Assembly (NCBI GenBank): GCA_023250755.1
Contig: JAHFAC010000101.1
Span: 1 to 6,385, forward strand
Source of the DNA: Bacteriovoracaceae bacterium
GTDB lineage: Bacteria > Bdellovibrionota > UBA1018
DNA: 6,385 nt
Reading direction: 5' to 3'
The notes under the pieces were generated by a model, which made no database searches, was not told where the DNA came from, and was given only the letters and a program-made list of their open reading frames with translations. The number at the start of each line of letters is the position of its first letter. Within the stretch, counting starts at the first letter, position 1. This document shows, one piece after another, positions 5,724-6,385 of the stretch. The position numbers were made by a program, and so were the translations under genes.

Positions 5724-6385
5724 TTGTCTGCTCAGGTCTCCACAGAAAATTTAAACTTCCCACGCTCGTTGGGGTCATCCACCTCCCTTGTTTAGCCGGA
5801 TCCCCATCAGGCGTAGGCCAACCTCCAACTACTCTGCTTGAGCAAGCAGGGATGGCAGCCTTACGCGAAACTAAAATCTTTGCACAAGCTGGATTTGAAG
5901 CCGTCATCTTAGAAAACTTTGGCGACGCACCCTTTTACAAAGATCACGTCCCCCCTGAGACGGTTGCAAGCCTGTCCGTGATTGCTGCAGCCATTCGCGA
6001 AAGCACGAGCATGCAAATAGGAATCAATGTCCTCAGAAATGACGCAAGAGCAGCATTCGGTATCGCAGCAGTGACTGGTTGCTCATTGATTCGAGTCAAT
6101 GTTCTCTCTGGACTTGTTGCCACCGATCAAGGACTCATTGAGGGAGACGCTGCTTATTTGATCCGTGAACGTGAACGTATCCATTCTGATGTGGCAATCC
6201 TGGCTGACGCCCATGTAAAGCATGCTCGCTCCCTCTCTTCACAAGAAATCGAGTTAGCAATAGAAGAACTCTCCCTCCGCGCCAAAGCGGACGGAGTAAT
6301 TATTACGGGCTCGTCAACAGGCCGGCCTGTTGACTTCGATCAATTAAAATTAGCTAGAAAAGCCACCAAGTCCCTAAAAGTCCCT
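5720..6385 (+). CDS. BtpA/SgcQ-family TIM-barrel protein, 3' end cut by the window
   Basis: The first 222 codons are present without a stop; family members are about 260-280 aa, so the last 40-60 residues are missing. Family landmarks are clear: VGVIHLPCLAGSP (17-29), ENFGDAPF (65-72), VPPETV (77-82), INVLRNDAR (102-110), IRVNVLSG (124-131), TDQGLIEG (135-142), ILADAHVKHA (160-169) and DGVIITGSSTG (191-201). In cyanobacteria BtpA is needed for stable accumulation of photosystem I. Relatives such as SgcQ occur in non-photosynthetic bacteria and archaea, where the reaction is not established; a role as a phosphosugar- or nucleoside-related TIM-barrel enzyme has been supposed. His165 and Lys167 in the ADAHVKHA strand are probable active-site residues by position. 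The ATG overlaps the stop of the SEC-C gene (ATGA at 5720-5723), which points to coupled translation. There is no signal peptide, so the protein should be cytoplasmic. Confidence 0.9.
   Translation, partial: MIVCSGLHRKFKLPTLVGVIHLPCLAGSPSGVGQPPTTLLEQAGMAALRETKIFAQAGFEAVILENFGDAPFYKDHVPPETVASLSVIAAAIRESTSMQIGINVLRNDARAAFGIAAVTGCSLIRVNVLSGLVATDQGLIEGDAAYLIRERERIHSDVAILADAHVKHARSLSSQEIELAIEELSLRAKADGVIITGSSTGRPVDFDQLKLARKATKSLKVP

Overview
The window looks like ordinary chromosome from a Gram-negative-type bacterium of moderate GC content. It has a lipoprotein-type solute-binding protein, a Xer-family protein, a large membrane histidine kinase, and AT-rich promoters between gene pairs. The mix of a LivK-like leader, a PMT-type glycosyltransferase, a MASE1 kinase and a SEC-C mini-protein would fit Bdellovibrionota or other former Deltaproteobacteria. 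That placement is an impression from protein style only. No RNA genes, insertion sequences, CRISPR arrays or phage modules were seen.

Layout, left to right. (1) 1-187, minus: the 5' end of a branched-chain amino acid type (LivK / Peripla_BP_6) binding-protein gene. It has a strong promoter and ribosome binding site, but an in-frame amber codon inside the signal peptide. (2) 188-256: a compact bidirectional promoter in which the minus-strand promoter and a possible plus-strand promoter share the same DNA. (3) 233-1147, plus: a full-length tyrosine recombinase of the XerC/XerD fold. It keeps the nucleophilic Tyr but lacks three of the six usual catalytic residues. (4) 1113-2432, minus: a polytopic PMT-family (GT39-like) glycosyltransferase whose 3' end overlaps the recombinase gene by 35 bp. 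(5) 2433-2632: a very AT-rich divergent intergenic region with a 9-bp-arm palindrome and helically phased AAATTT blocks. (6) 2633-5218, plus: an 861-aa MASE1-PAS-GAF-HisKA-HATPase_c hybrid-sensor-type histidine kinase with no receiver domain. (7) 5271-5723, plus: a 150-aa protein with an N-terminal SEC-C zinc motif. (8) 5720 to the right edge, plus: a BtpA-family TIM-barrel protein, overlapping the SEC-C gene by an ATGA junction.

The last three genes are co-directional with short or negative spacing and probably form one transcript: sensor kinase, SEC-C protein, BtpA protein. No cognate response regulator is in view. The left-hand genes are arranged as divergent and convergent pairs and do not form an obvious pathway. 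The most unusual features are the degenerate recombinase active site and the interrupted LivK leader with its shared promoter. I saw no clear evidence of a wholly new multi-gene system.
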